Shown here: positions 26,646 to 37,600 of the stretch, one piece after another
Layout of the letters: each line of letters opens with the position of its first letter
Numbering within the stretch: position 1 is the stretch's first letter
Assembly (NCBI GenBank): GCA_030770535.1
Contig: JASVEC010000030.1
Location: forward strand, 186,001-250,000
Direction: 5' to 3'
DNA length: 64,000 nucleotides
Source of the DNA: Batkoa obscura
Lineage: Eukaryota; Entomophthoromycota; Entomophthoromycetes; Entomophthorales; Batkoaceae
The notes under the pieces: generated by a model
The model's input: only the letters and a program-made list of their open reading frames with translations
What the model was told of the DNA's origin: nothing
Databases searched by the model: none
Translations under genes and position numbers: made by a program

Positions 26646-29003
26646 CTAATCAAATTTTCCTTTAATAAGAACTGGCTCAGCCAATCCTTTTTCAACCGTA
26701 ATACTAATTTGATTCTTTTGTAATTTATAATCATATTCATATTGAACCAAATTAGGTCTATCAACAAAGGACTGAGGGTATTTAACGAAAGCAAATGCAG
26801 TTGAAAGTAATAAAGCTATTGAACCAAAACTAAATAAAGAAGACCAAGGATAAGAGATTGTTGTAAACCAGGGTAATGTAAATAAAGAAATGGAGGTAAA
26901 GAAACAAGCTATTGCAAGATAATAAATGAAATTAAATGAGTTCTCAAAGGGAGATGGTAGGTTTTGTGATGGTATATATTTATGTAAAAATAAATCTAAA
27001 CCATCTTGACGTTGACCATCTAAATAATTATTTTTTATATATCTTACAATTGAATTTCTTAAATCTTGTAAAGCTCCAATTTTAGTTCGATTTCCTGTAC
27101 GAGTAAAATCGGTTTTTAATGCTCCAGTACCAGAATAAACAATGGAAATGGCATTGGCATGATCTGCCCATAAATTACGATAAATATAATTAAATTGTTC
27201 ATTATAATTTTCAATTTGTTGGAAGATTCCTAAGGTTTGTAATTGCTGAGTTAATACAGTTTTGGCTAAAATAGATTGAACCACATTAGTTCGATCTAAA
27301 CAATCCATGCAATTGGTACGCATAATGCCAATCTGTTGTTTTATTACATTTTTATCAGTAAAATCATATTGAAAGAAACTAGTTAAAGATTATTATTATT
27401 ATTATTATTATTATTAAAATTCAATTTTACCCTTGTTTTTCTAAATTAGGCAATAATTGTTCAATTAATAAACTAATACGATCCCAACGCATTTTAGCAC
27501 ATTCTTTATGAAAATCAAATGGCATATGAATTACTTTTGGATGATTTAAATTTTTTAATTGTAAACTTAATTCTTCAAATATAGGTAACTCATATCCTTT
27601 TTGATTAATTAAATTAATTACTACTACTTCTCCGTTATTATAATCTGAAATCATCTTATTAAAATGTTGTTTCATTACTTGAGGCTAAGAATATTAAAAT
27701 TGTTATTGAATATATTATTATTATTATAGTATATTATATAAAGTTAAACTTACAGTTTCACTTTTTTTATCAATGACTAACTTAGGTGTATATTTAGTAT
27801 TAGTAACTTGAGCCCAAAATAATGGAATAGAACCACGTGTTTGTAAATAACTTAAAACTTGTAAATGATTATTAGAGTCTTTAACTTCAATAATTTGTTC
27901 ACTTTCAACAAAATTAGATACATTGCCTTCATTATCTATACCACGTGAAAAATAACGAGTACCTTCAAGAAATTGTTATTAATTTATTTTGATTAAAGAG
28001 AAGGGATAGATTAACTTACCTACACGTTGCCATGAACGTCGAGATATTAAATTATAACTCAGATTTTGATTTTCTATTGAGACTTGGTTTAATGATACAA
28101 CTAAATGATTTATTAATATATTTAACAGTAATTATAAAATAGTATATATTACATCCTGATACTACTGGAATTAAAAAGGGAGTAAACTAAATAAAGATTA
28201 GATATTTACATTAATTAATAGAATTATATTTTAACACTTACATCTTGTAAAGGATCCTCTTTAGTAACTTCCATAAAAGGAGCTAAATGTAAATAGTTCC
28301 AACAAAACATGGGATTGAACTGAAAAAAACCAAAAGTCGTTATTAATTATTTTATCATTCAAATAATAACTAATAAAACTTACATTTTTGAATTGAACCC
28401 CTTGAACATTTTCCTTTAATAATGTTTGAAAATTATTACTTAAATCTAATTTTTTAGAAAAATAAAAATTTTCTCTTCTAATTGTTTGTTTCAACAATTT
28501 GAAATATTTTTCTTCATCAGTTGCTTGTTCTAAGGTTAAATAACAATGATTTCTAGCCATTGGAAATAATTCACTCTCAGTGATTTGATAGATACTTTCT
28601 CCTAATATAGTACCCTTTTCCTCTACTGAGGTAATGAGCATAATGACATCGCCTAGAAGAGTAGAGTTAGTATGAGGGTGAAGAAAAGTTGAGAGATTAT
28701 TGAGTTACCTGATAATAAACGTTGGATACCTAACAATCCATGTACAGGTATCTCTTCAGGCGCAGTATTGAAGTGGGGTAACTTATCTATAGTTTTTTTA
28801 GTTTTTTTGTTTAGATTAATAATATGACTTACCACTTAATTCAATAGAACCAGCATCACGATAAAAGATAATGACTAAGTCTTCATTAACTTTTTTTAAA
28901 GCATATTTATCAGTTTGTTTATAACTAAAGTAAAAATAAAGTTGGTTTGATACATATAATAAATATTTTATATAACTTACAAAATATATTCTGGTTGAGT
29001 CAT
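26646..29003 (-). CDS. sac1: Sac1 phosphoinositide phosphatase (10 exons)
   Basis: Ten minus-strand exons join in frame to 616 residues (yeast Sac1 623): 29003-28981, 28924-28833, 28786-28709, 28652-28384, 28319-28242, 28186-28153, 28100-28020, 27962-27754, 27684-27431 and 27378-26646. Nine introns, all GT-AG, 46-68 bp. Sac1 removes phosphate from PI4P (also PI3P and PI(3,5)P2) in ER and Golgi membranes and helps lipid exchange at contact sites. The catalytic CX5R loop is in RTNCMDCLDRTN, with the cysteine near residue 396. Family blocks VVINLINQKG, PFDFHKECAKMRWDR and GTGALKTDFTRTG are intact. Two hydrophobic segments near the C-terminus form the ER anchor. The start ATG opens a 23-bp first exon; exon 6 is only 34 bp. 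The last intron contains an ATT repeat. Convergent with sgf11. Confidence 0.95.
27390..27415. repeat. (ATT)n microsatellite in sac1 intron 9
   Basis: About eight ATT units lie within the last intron of sac1, just after the donor site. Confidence 0.85.
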
Positions 29004-30347
29004 TGTTTTTAAAATTAAACTTTTTTTAATAGTGACAATTGTAAACTAAATTTTATATGAAATTTGTAATAAAAACGAATTTCATGTTTTCAAATGTTCT
29101 AGTTGTAATTAAATTGAAATTTATTAAACCTTTATTTTTAGATTCAAGATTTCATTGGTGAATAATTTCAATTTTAATTCATCGTGCGTTTTCTTATTCC
29201 TTCTTATTGGATTTAATTATTCATTAGAGTGTTCAGTTGTTAGAAACTATTAACATTTTATAAAAATCAAAGACTATTATGTTTTTATGAGAGGGTAATA
29301 TATAAACTAAAAACATTAGTTATAAAAAACAAATTGACTACACTAAGTTCAATTACTTATGGAGCTTAATAATTATCTAAGCTTTGAAGCTAATTAAATT
29401 TTTTTGTTAATATACAATGCCTTCATAGCAAAACTCTCTTAGATAAAATCATAGCTTGCTCCAAGCTAAAGCTGAAGTCTAAAAATTCGATCTTTGTCCA
29501 AAAGTTATTTAATTAAAATCTAATTTGTGTAAATAGTTAACATTTAATTTTTTAGCATTATTAGTTAGTAAAAAGTTTAAATGTAAATAGTAAAAAAATA
29601 AAGTTAAAGAAAATTAAATTTAAACTTAAAAATCCTAATAAGCAAAAAAAGCTTAAAATTGAAATTAAAGTTTAAGTAACTAAAAATATTAAATATTAGT
29701 ATTAATCCAAAATGCTTGTCTATCTTCAAATTATACGTAAAATATTGCTTTATCAGCTTTATAGTTGATTATAATATAATGACCACTTAAATTATTTATA
29801 AAACTGATTATAGTTTTATAGTTGAATTATAATTCATATAGTAAATTTAATTGACTTTAAGTGATTTTTCCACTGAAAGTTATCATGTTTTTGAATTTAA
29901 GTATGATTAATTTAAGGTTTCTTATTTAGATTTGTTATAAGAAATGGTGTTTTGATATTTTAATGCCTATAGTTAACAATTATAATAAAAAATAACCGTT
30001 ATTATGCTTTTTTATATAGCTACTTAGTTGATATTTATATAATTTCTTAATATTTATTCAATTAGTATAAATACTGCTTAATATTCTAATTTATTTATAT
30101 AAAAATATTAATTAATAAATTGACTTAATTTAATTTTAATTTGTTAGTTAGTTTACTATTTTATTCTTAATTCTAAAAATGCTATAATATAAATCAGTGT
30201 TATTAAATTTAAAATTTAAAATTACTTTTTTGCTTTCTATTATTATTATAAAACTTATGAAATTAATCATTTTGTCTTATTTATACAAATTTGACATGAA
30301 ACAATAATATTTTTATCATTTTAGTTTTAAGGATTTTGATAACTATT
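29004..30347. other. intergenic upstream of sac1
   Basis: Very AT-rich, no exon or known repeat seen. Separates the housekeeping island from the relic cluster. Confidence 0.55.
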
Positions 30348-30447
30348 TAGGGCTGTTTTCTTTGGTTTCATTACTTTTTCCATTTTTCAAGCACTATTTG
30401 AGAGGAAAGATTGTAGTAGAATTCTTAAACACAAAAATATGTCCCCA
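30348..30447 (+). mobile_element. hairpin MITE copy 13
   Basis: Full-length; its right end (ATGTCCCCA) supplies the first ATG of the open frame that continues into the La-like fragment at 30448. Confidence 0.86.
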
Positions 30448-30940
30448 TATCTAGAATCAACTTTATTGCATTTGAAAAAAAACGAAGCTGACCCCAACAA
30501 CCCAAAAAAGGTTTACATCATATTACATGATGGCTTTTACGCTCAAGTAGTCATTTATAAATTTCCTTCTGTAGATAGAAAAACAAGTTACAAAAGGAAG
30601 TCTGAAGACGAAGGAGTCACTAAAGTGAATGTCAAAGCAGAAACATTGAATGATGAAGAATTGGTACTGTTTATGGCCTCTGAAAGGAGATTTTAAGAAC
30701 GGAAGTAATATGTGAAACTAGAGATTTATACTTTATAAGAGAGAAAAAGCCTACCGCAAAAGTACCTAGAGGTTTACCTAGAGGTTTAAAGCGTAAAATG
30801 AATGATGATATTGTAATTTCTAATGCTTTTAAGGAAGCCAAGGTAGAATAATTAAAGGTTGAATTTTTGACTGTAAATTTTAAATATTCTTGGTGTTATT
30901 GATTACTGCAATATTGTTTGTTTATATATTATTAAAATGA
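30448..30940 (+). pseudogene. La-like protein, C-terminal fragment between two MITEs
   Basis: This matches the C-terminal third of the relic at 32.1-33.4 kb. Shared blocks: NPK.(V/I)Y.IL.(D/G)GF, SVDRK..YKRK.(E/S)(D)E, T(I)KVN.KA, then E(V)ICE.(R)(D)LYF and a last segment NFKYSW before a short hydrophobic end. The frame breaks after about 80 codons. It has no La motif or RRM. MITEs in opposite orientation lie exactly at both ends: copy 13 to the left, copy 14 starting three bases after the shared AAAATGATA. No function is likely. Confidence 0.65.
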
Positions 30941-30942
30941 TA

Positions 30943-31039
30943 TGGGGATGTATTTTTGTGTTTAAGAATTTTGCTAACAACTTTTCCACTCAAATAGCGC
31001 TTAAAAAATCGAAATAATAAAGTTAAAAAAACACCCTCC
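30943..31039 (-). mobile_element. hairpin MITE copy 14
   Basis: Full-length, TA at the left; inserted just behind the last codon region of the La-like fragment. Confidence 0.86.
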
Positions 31040-31205
31040 TCCCATTGTTTAAACTATGTAACAATAAAATTTATTTTTTTAAACATCTCACCTCTTTCGA
31101 AAAAGAAGAAATTTCAGCATGTAAGGTAGATAGTAGAACTTAGTATATAGTTGCAAAAATTCAAATTTAAATTTAACAAATATTTTTTCATTAGAAAAAT
31201 TAACC

Positions 31206-31540
31206 ATGTATAAAGCAGTACTAAATAGTAATGGAAAATTAACAGCAGAAGCAGTTTATATTGAAGATTTCATACTTAAATCTCTATATTTTTATGTTTT
31301 GGTTTTGTTTAAGTTATCTCGTAAGTAGAGCGATGTTTGTGAATGATTGAAATGAAGTTTATTTATTTCAAGCTGTAAAATAAACTTACAGCATCCGACC
31401 ACCTGTTGTAGTTTTGTTAGTAACCCTATTTACAATTATTTCAACAATCTGTATTTTTTATCAAGCTACATTTATTCTTGTATTTGCTATAATGTTCATG
31501 TTTCTATGCAGTTTTATTTTATGAAGTTTGTGTAAGCTCT
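31206..31540 (+). pseudogene. Two-TM membrane protein relic
   Basis: The start (ATG TATAAAGCAG) reads into a segment with Y(I)EDF.LKS, matching the (Y)VKDI.LKSH block of the intact family member at 35.1 kb. In another frame the sequence continues with NEVYLFQAVK, then RPPVVVLLVTLF and a second hydrophobic stretch, in the same order as the intact gene. At least two frame breaks. The basic second-exon tail is not recognisable here. Confidence 0.6.
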
Positions 31541-31794
31541 GTGTAACTATTCAATTGACAGTTTGTTATCTTTTCTAATGTTAGAAATTTTTTTGATTGT
31601 TAAGGGCAGTAGATGATTATTAAGCAAAATGAGCTTATAATACCTGAGTTTTGTACTAAAAAAGAATCAATATTAAAGACGATATGAATTTGGACCCTCT
31701 TTAATATCTGACAAATGTTTCTTGTAATATAAACCTAATTATCATATCAAAATCCTTTTTTTAAGCTATAAGAGTTTGAAAGCCACAGGTCAAA

Positions 31795-31865
31795 ATGCTT
31801 TTTTCAACATTTTACTAGTAATTTTTCTCAATTTTACATAGGATGAGAAATAGAAAAACATTTTC
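31795..31865 (-). mobile_element. possible degraded hairpin MITE
   Basis: CAACATTTTACTAGTAATTTTTCTC, shown here in part as ATTTTACTAGTAATTTTTCT, resembles the MITE core, but the ends are gone. Confidence 0.35.
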
Positions 31866-32096
31866 GGATATTTTATGACTCTATTTAAAGCAAGTGAGGA
31901 AATTATAAATTTAGTCAAGCCTTAAATTTCTCTAGAGTGACGCTTCTTTGAGCTTGGAAGAAAATTTTGGATGAAATTATGGGTCATAAGTATAAATATT
32001 GGTGATATTGAATTAAGATCATTTGCACATGTGAACTTTATCTTCTAATCAGTTATATTCTCTTGAGATATTGAGCTTATAATAAATTTGTAATAA

Positions 32097-33438
32097 ATGA
32101 TTAGAGCGTAAGGTAAATCCGCTGTTCAAACCACAGTTCAAGAATTAAGTGAGCAAGAGCTAGCTAAACTAAGAAGGGCTGTTGTTAAACAGTTCGACTA
32201 TTATTTTTCAAAGTACAGCTTATCGAGAGACAGTTATTTAAAGAACCTTCTAGCAAAAAGTCCTGACTATAAAGTGGAAGTTGATGAAGTTTTGACCCTC
32301 CGAAAGTTTGAGAAGTATCAATCATAAAGGTTTAATATTGGAAGTGTTAAAGGATTCTAGGGCACTTGAAGTAAAGGATGGGAAAGTTGGACTAGTAACT
32401 AATTTCAACTTAAATTTCAACTTGAAAGAGATTGTAGATTATAATGCTTACTTCAATTTTGATAAAAAGAAATGTTCAGACTTAGGAGAAAATATTTGTG
32501 AGTTTATTAAAGAAAAATTAAGAAAGCATGGTTAAATAACGAAGATACTACTCGAGAAGAGTAGGTTGTAAAAGTTCATTTGCATACATATTATGACAAA
32601 GAAGCTAATACAAGAGGGTTTAAAGTAGCTTTTTATTTATTTCCTCAACTCATTAATATTATATTTGGGGCTCTGTTTTCGTTAAATTTACTGAATGCAA
32701 GCATGCCAATAAGTTCTTTGAGCATTATAAACAAAAAGACTTTAAACTCAAAGGTAAAAAGCTACAGTTATTAACTCAGTAAGGATTTTTTAAATTTCAT
32801 ATAATAACAAACCAATAAGTATAGTAACCAGTATGAATTAAAAAACAGGAAGTTAAGCAGCTGTGAGAATTTTGAAACATGGTCAAAAGACGCTTTGGAA
32901 AGAAAAAATATCTTCAAAATTACCGGAGTCATCGGTACTGTTGATATCATATCCTTTATTACACTTTCTAAAGAGTCTATGTCTATAATCAACTATATTA
33001 CATTTGATAAAAACGAACTCAATTATGATAATCCAAAAAACATTTATACCATTTTATATGGCGGCTTTGACACTGAATTAGCTATTCAGAATTTCAATTC
33101 TGTAGATAGAAAAGTGAATTACAAAAGAAAGCCCGAAGACAAAGAAACTATTAAAGTAAACCCTAAAGCAGATCAATTAAGTTAGGACGAACTAGATCTT
33201 GTTTATTCTCCCCGAGATGAATTATTGGAATTAAAAATAGTATGCGAGGTCAAAGAATTATACTTTAACAATAAGAAACGTGACATAGAATCTGAAGGTT
33301 TAAAGCATGGAAAGTGGTAAAATTCTAAAGCTTAAAGCTTTTAGGGAAGCTAAGGTCAAATTATTGTCCATAAATTTTAAGTATCCTTGGTACCTATTGA
33401 TTGTTGTGGTATTACTTATTTATACACTATTAAAATGA
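32097..33438 (+). pseudogene. La-motif (lupus La/LHP1-like) protein relic
   Basis: Pieces of a La protein appear in order but in shifting frames. First a La motif: QELSEQELAKLRRAVVKQF, then YYFSKYSLSRDSYLKN and SINHKGLILEVLKDSRALEV. Then an RRM with GSVFVKFTECKHANKFF and GKKLQLLTQ. Then NIFKITGVIGTVD, the usual start of a second RRM-like domain. Then a family-specific C-terminal part and a last hydrophobic stretch (LLIVVVLLIYTLLK) before the stop, which is unusual for La. La binds 3' oligo(U) of RNA polymerase III transcripts. There are several frame breaks and in-frame stops, so this is a host pseudogene. A functional parent must lie outside the window. Confidence 0.75.
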
Positions 33439-33712
33439 TATGCTATTTATTTAAGATACGGCTTCTTTTATTTTTTTGAATTTTTAAGCTCAAAATTAGA
33501 ACAAATTGCTAATTAAGTAATAATCAAAAAAACGGATTAGACATTGGTCATTCAGGTATAGAAACTTATTTGCGATTTTGTGCCAAAGAAAGTTTTTGAA
33601 AAAGATTAACAGGATCAAAATTTTTGCTTAATTAGACTAAGTTTGATGATTTAACTCGTCAAAATTACTTTGGTAAACAAAAATTGTCATAGGTCAAGGA
33701 CAAGGATCATTT

Positions 33713-34170
33713 ATGCTTAAGTGCTTAAACCACACATTTCTTTCAATATCCAATGTTGAATATACCACGACTGAAGCCATGGTATTTAATAAAAATAAAA
33801 ACGAGCTATATTATCATTTATTACAAAAAGGACTACTATACTACCAACTTTTACTTATCATATTGTTAATTGTCATATTCATAGCCATAGAAACCATCCT
33901 ATACTTCTTAACTAAGTCATTGGTATTAGTATACATTGTTGTAGCTTCTATCGTTGCCCTTGTATTTGGATGACATAGGGATTTGAAGGTTTGAGAATTA
34001 ACTATATTGTTAAAAGTCGAACTAATATTCATATATCCCTGCTAATTCCATCAAAATTTATAAAAAAATCCGAAATATAGATACTTTTATCAAAAAAACA
34101 AAAATGTGATTGTCAAATTCCTTTCTAACTCGACAAAAAATAGAACCTTTACTGGTTTAAATATATGCTC
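33713..34170 (+). pseudogene. Two-TM membrane protein, second decayed plus-strand copy
   Basis: The first part is open: TTTEAMVFNKNKNELYYHLL, then two hydrophobic helices (LLLIILLIVIFIAIETILYF and LVLVYIVVASIVALVFG). Where the intact gene has its intron and basic tail, this copy has KIRNIDTFIKKTK in a different frame followed by stops. The order and spacing match the intact gene at 35.1 kb. Decayed in the second exon. Confidence 0.7.
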
Positions 34171-34405
34171 TATAGAGTGCAGAGTATTTTAATTCAAGAA
34201 TACTGTCCCAGCTTGGTACTTGTACAGTTAAATAGTAGGGGAATATATGTTTCCATTGCTTAGATGAAATAATTCTTTATCAAAAAGGATTTCATATGAG
34301 TGCTATAATACTCTAACCTAACATTACTTTTTTTACTACCAAATGTGGTACTTAAAAAGACTTTTAATTTAGAATACTGCTATTTTACTTTAAATTACGA
34401 ATATA

Positions 34406-34502
34406 TGAGGACGTTTTTTTGGTTTCATTGCTTTTTCCATTTTTGAGCCTTATTTGAGCGGAAAATTTATTAGTAAAATTCTTGAAAAAAAATAGATCCC
34501 TA
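34406..34502 (+). mobile_element. hairpin MITE copy 15
   Basis: Full-length, slightly shortened near the right end; ends TGAGGACG and GATCCCTA. Confidence 0.84.
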
Positions 34503-34570
34503 TATTACAGAAACTAGTGGAAAGTACTTTTCTAAATAAGGTAACCAAACATAATATTTAAATACATAAC

Positions 34571-34630
34571 TAAATATTAGGTCAAACATTAGGTCAAACA
34601 TTAAGTCAAACATTAAGTCAAAGATTAAGC
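34571..34630. repeat. 12-bp tandem repeat, about 5 units
   Basis: AACATTAGGTCA and its variant AACATTAAGTCA follow one another about five times. No function suggested. Confidence 0.8.
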
Positions 34631-35115
34631 TCATTTAATATTTATTTTATTTTTATCCTTATTCAATAATTAAATATTATGCTTAAATTCTCCGAATTCT
34701 GAATTTTAAAAAAGTTACTTGTACATAGATAGTTACTCTATGGGATTTTAATTTATGCCAACTCTTCTTTTACAACATAGCTTAGGTTTTTGTTATTTAA
34801 TTTAATTTATATTTTTCAATATGTATTTTATAAATGTATTTTAAATTTTCAAAGCTATGTAAATAGTATTAAAATAACGTTTGCAAGTTCTATAATTTTT
34901 AATTAAGATAAATCAAGTAAACCGTATATCAAAAGCAAACTAACTTAATTTAAACTGTACAATTATCATAAGTTACATTTAGCTATAATGAAATAAATGT
35001 AATTATCCATATTAATTCTTTAAAATTAAATAGATTTTAAGGGATAAAAGGTATATATTGAAAAAAGTTCAAAAAAATCCTAAATAAAAGTTTAGCTTTA
35101 TTGGGAACTATTATA
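34631..35115. other. intergenic before the intact two-TM gene
   Basis: No exon seen. Presumably holds the promoter of the gene at 35116. Confidence 0.5.
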
Positions 35116-35698
35116 ATGTATCTCAATCAACCAACATTGACAAAAAGCTCTTATGTTAAAGACATCCAACTTAAATCGCACTATTTATTCGATCTAAATA
35201 TACAACATAGTATCACCGAAATAATGTTGTTCGGAACCGATAAAAATAAATCACAGTTGCCTTCAATCGTGAAAAAAACCTACAGTTATCGGATTGCACT
35301 CATAGCTTTATTAAGTATAATATTCATAGCTATAGGAATTATCCTCTATTTTTTTGCAAAATCTTCTCTATTAGTATATGTTGTTTTGACTTCTCTTGTT
35401 ATCTTTTTACTTTTAGCTCATGAGATCTATGTAAGCTATGATCTATTTTATAATTGATATTTAATTAAATTTATTTTAGGGTTACATTCATTTTATGAAA
35501 AGCGTCAAAAATACAGATACTTACATTAAAAGAAACAAAAATGCAGTAGCTAGATTTCGTATAATTGAACAAAGGGATAGAGCTATTATTCCCCTAAATC
35601 CAAATGCTCCTCAAGGCTTACATGAAGACCATAGCGCTTATACTAACCCAAAGTGGTATCATATTCCTCAAATGATTGACCCTAGCTATTTGAATTAA
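35116..35698 (+). CDS. Two-TM/basic-tail small membrane protein, intact member
   Basis: I do not recognise the family. Exons 35116-35430 and 35480-35698 (49-bp intron, GTAAG...TTTAG) join in frame to 177 residues. A polar N-terminus of about 60 residues contains YVKDIQLKSH and TEIMLFGTDKNK. Two hydrophobic helices follow (RIALIALLSIIFIAIGIILYFFA and SLLVYVVLTSLVIFLLL; first shown whole is 23 residues long, starting at RIALIALL), split by a short loop. Exon 2 encodes a 73-residue basic tail with SVKNTDTYIKRNKNAV, then RIIEQRDRAIIPLNPNAP and a WYHIPQ end. Three decayed relatives at 13.2, 31.2 and 33.7 kb share the order of these parts. The ATG at 35116 is chosen because upstream codons are non-ATG. 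A hairpin membrane protein with a cytosolic basic tail is the likely topology. Confidence 0.75.
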
Positions 35699-35754
35699 AT
35701 TTTTATTGTTTTTAATTATTATAAATTGGAAGTTGGAAGATTTTGTTCAATATA

Positions 35755-35853
35755 CGGGGATGTTTTTTTTGGTTTCATCACTTTTTCCATTTTTTAAGCG
35801 CCATTTGAGCGGAAAGATTGCCAGTAAAATTCTTGTATAAAAATACATCTCCA
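35755..35853 (+). mobile_element. hairpin MITE copy 16
   Basis: Full-length; abuts copy 17 with only TA between them. Confidence 0.88.
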
Positions 35854-35855
35854 TA

Positions 35856-35954
35856 TGTGGATGTATTTTTATATTTAAGAGTTTTACTAACAATTTTTCT
35901 ACTCAAATAGCGCTTAAAAGATGGAAAAAGTAATGAAGCTAAAAAACATCTCCA
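35856..35954 (-). mobile_element. hairpin MITE copy 17
   Basis: Full-length; with copy 16 it forms a 200-bp palindrome, the two right ends meeting at CCATATGTGG. Confidence 0.88.
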
Positions 35955-36228
35955 TATAGTTATCCCAAAATTTTCACCTATAGGCCAAAAATATTTGTAA
36001 ACAAAGCATTTAGAAAGTTTTTTATAATAGTGGTTGTATTTGTTATTAATTGTCAAATTTTTAAATGAGCATTTTTCTACCATTTTATGGTGTATTTATA
36101 GATACCTATTTTCTTTAATAATGTGATTTTACTTTTTTTATTTTGTTGTATTTAATATTTTACTATTATTAGTTTAATACCACATAAATCACATAAAATA
36201 GCTTAATAAAATCCATTAAAAAAACATA

Positions 36229-36325
36229 TAAGATGTTTTTTTTGGCCTCACTTTCCCCATCTTTTAAGCGCTATTTGAATGCAAAAAATGCTAGTAAAAT
36301 CCTTAAACACAAAAATATAGTCCCA
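36229..36325 (+). mobile_element. hairpin MITE copy 18
   Basis: Nearly full-length; left end eroded to TAAGATG. Confidence 0.8.
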
Positions 36326-36529
36326 TACTTTACTTCAAGTTGATATATTTCAAAGTAAGCAGCAATCATTATAAAGTTTTGATAAATTGTAGTATTGGAG
36401 AACTTTCTGGTCTACTATTTCACTATTGAGATTAATCCCCTTATCGCCATTTATTTCTATACTTAGTTCAAACGCACTATTATGACTTAATAGAAGACTT
36501 AATTATTTAATTTTAAGAAAATAATTATC

Positions 36530-37600
36530 TACTCAGCTTATCAGGTTAAAACACTTCAATTTCCTGTTTCTTCACTACTTTATAAAAAATGGTTTTGAAT
36601 GCAAATTGAATAGTAGGATCACACAAAAAGCAACAAAATTGAGAGTTCCCAATAAGCCACCTGCTATATAAGAATATATCCGTATTTCTGGAGAGTCAAA
36701 GTCAGCAAGGTCATAAGCTGCTTGACTAAATATCAATCCAGAATGTGAGATGAGCATAAGTATTGGATAAAGTAAACTATAACAATTAGTATAGTGTAGC
36801 TTAATTAAAATGATTATTTACATCCTTGAAGTCAGTAGTCTAATATACTTAATAGCTTCGTTTGATTCGCTAGCATCTATTACCAATTGTCTGTTTTTTA
36901 GTACATTTAAACCACGGTATAACTTTATTGCCACTGCAATAGTAACACCTAACAAATAAACCATACAAATTATCATTATTAAGATATTAGCATAAAAGTC
37001 AATTTTTTTAATATAATCTTCATCGTTGGTTGCAAGGTAACATTTCATAAACTTACCAAATCCAAGTAATCCACTTGCTAAGAGAAAAACATTAATGGGT
37101 TTATAATTATATAGAAACAATAACATACCAAGAGATGGGATAGTAATTATCAATGTGAGTAAAATTGATCCAATCCAATAGGCTGCTTCAATCTTTTTAG
37201 TTACATAAATGCCATGGATAAAAACTAATTGCAAATTAATTCCAATAGCAACGTTGAGGAAGCAATAAAGTAAAGGCAATGACAATCCCTGGTAAGCAAT
37301 AAATACACACAATGGAGATCCTTCATAGTTATATTTACGTGACCACAATGGTATAGCATGCGCCCAGATATCATAACATGAGATTGCGGTTTGTAATCTA
37401 AGGGTCACTCTATCAACTAGTCTTTTATCATAGATTGCTGTTATTATTAATCAATTAATATACTACTAAGTCAGTACATTATATTTATTACTTAATGTGA
37501 TCATTGCTAATACAATCATCAAAGCCAAGGCTAAAGAAACCTTGCACATTTCGGGATATACTGTCTGGGTTATATATTGTGAAAAAGCAGCTGTATCCAT
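36530..37600 (-). pseudogene. 7TM receptor (Git3/cAMP-receptor-like), inverted copy with altered end
   Basis: Minus-strand exons 37600-37492, 37437-36822 and 36776 onward match the receptor at 39501-40735. From 37594 to 36711 I see no difference, introns included. Beyond that, in the loop between TM6 and TM7, the copies differ sharply (DLADFDSPEI against DLAGINSHEL). Here one T is missing in the TM7 codons (TTTTGTGTGATCC against TTTTGTTGTGATCC), so the conserved CDPTI end is lost and the frame stops after FFIK. In the other frame the tail also meets an early stop after EIEVF. It may make a receptor with a shortened tail, but a pseudogene is more likely. Confidence 0.65.
36711..37594 (-). repeat. 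Left arm of an 884-bp inverted repeat
   Basis: Reverse complement of 39507-40390, same length, with no difference found in the parts I compared (exons, both introns, 3' coding end). The spacer is 1.9 kb. The edges of the match are abrupt and the sequence beyond is related but clearly diverged on the TM7 side. Confidence 0.88.
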
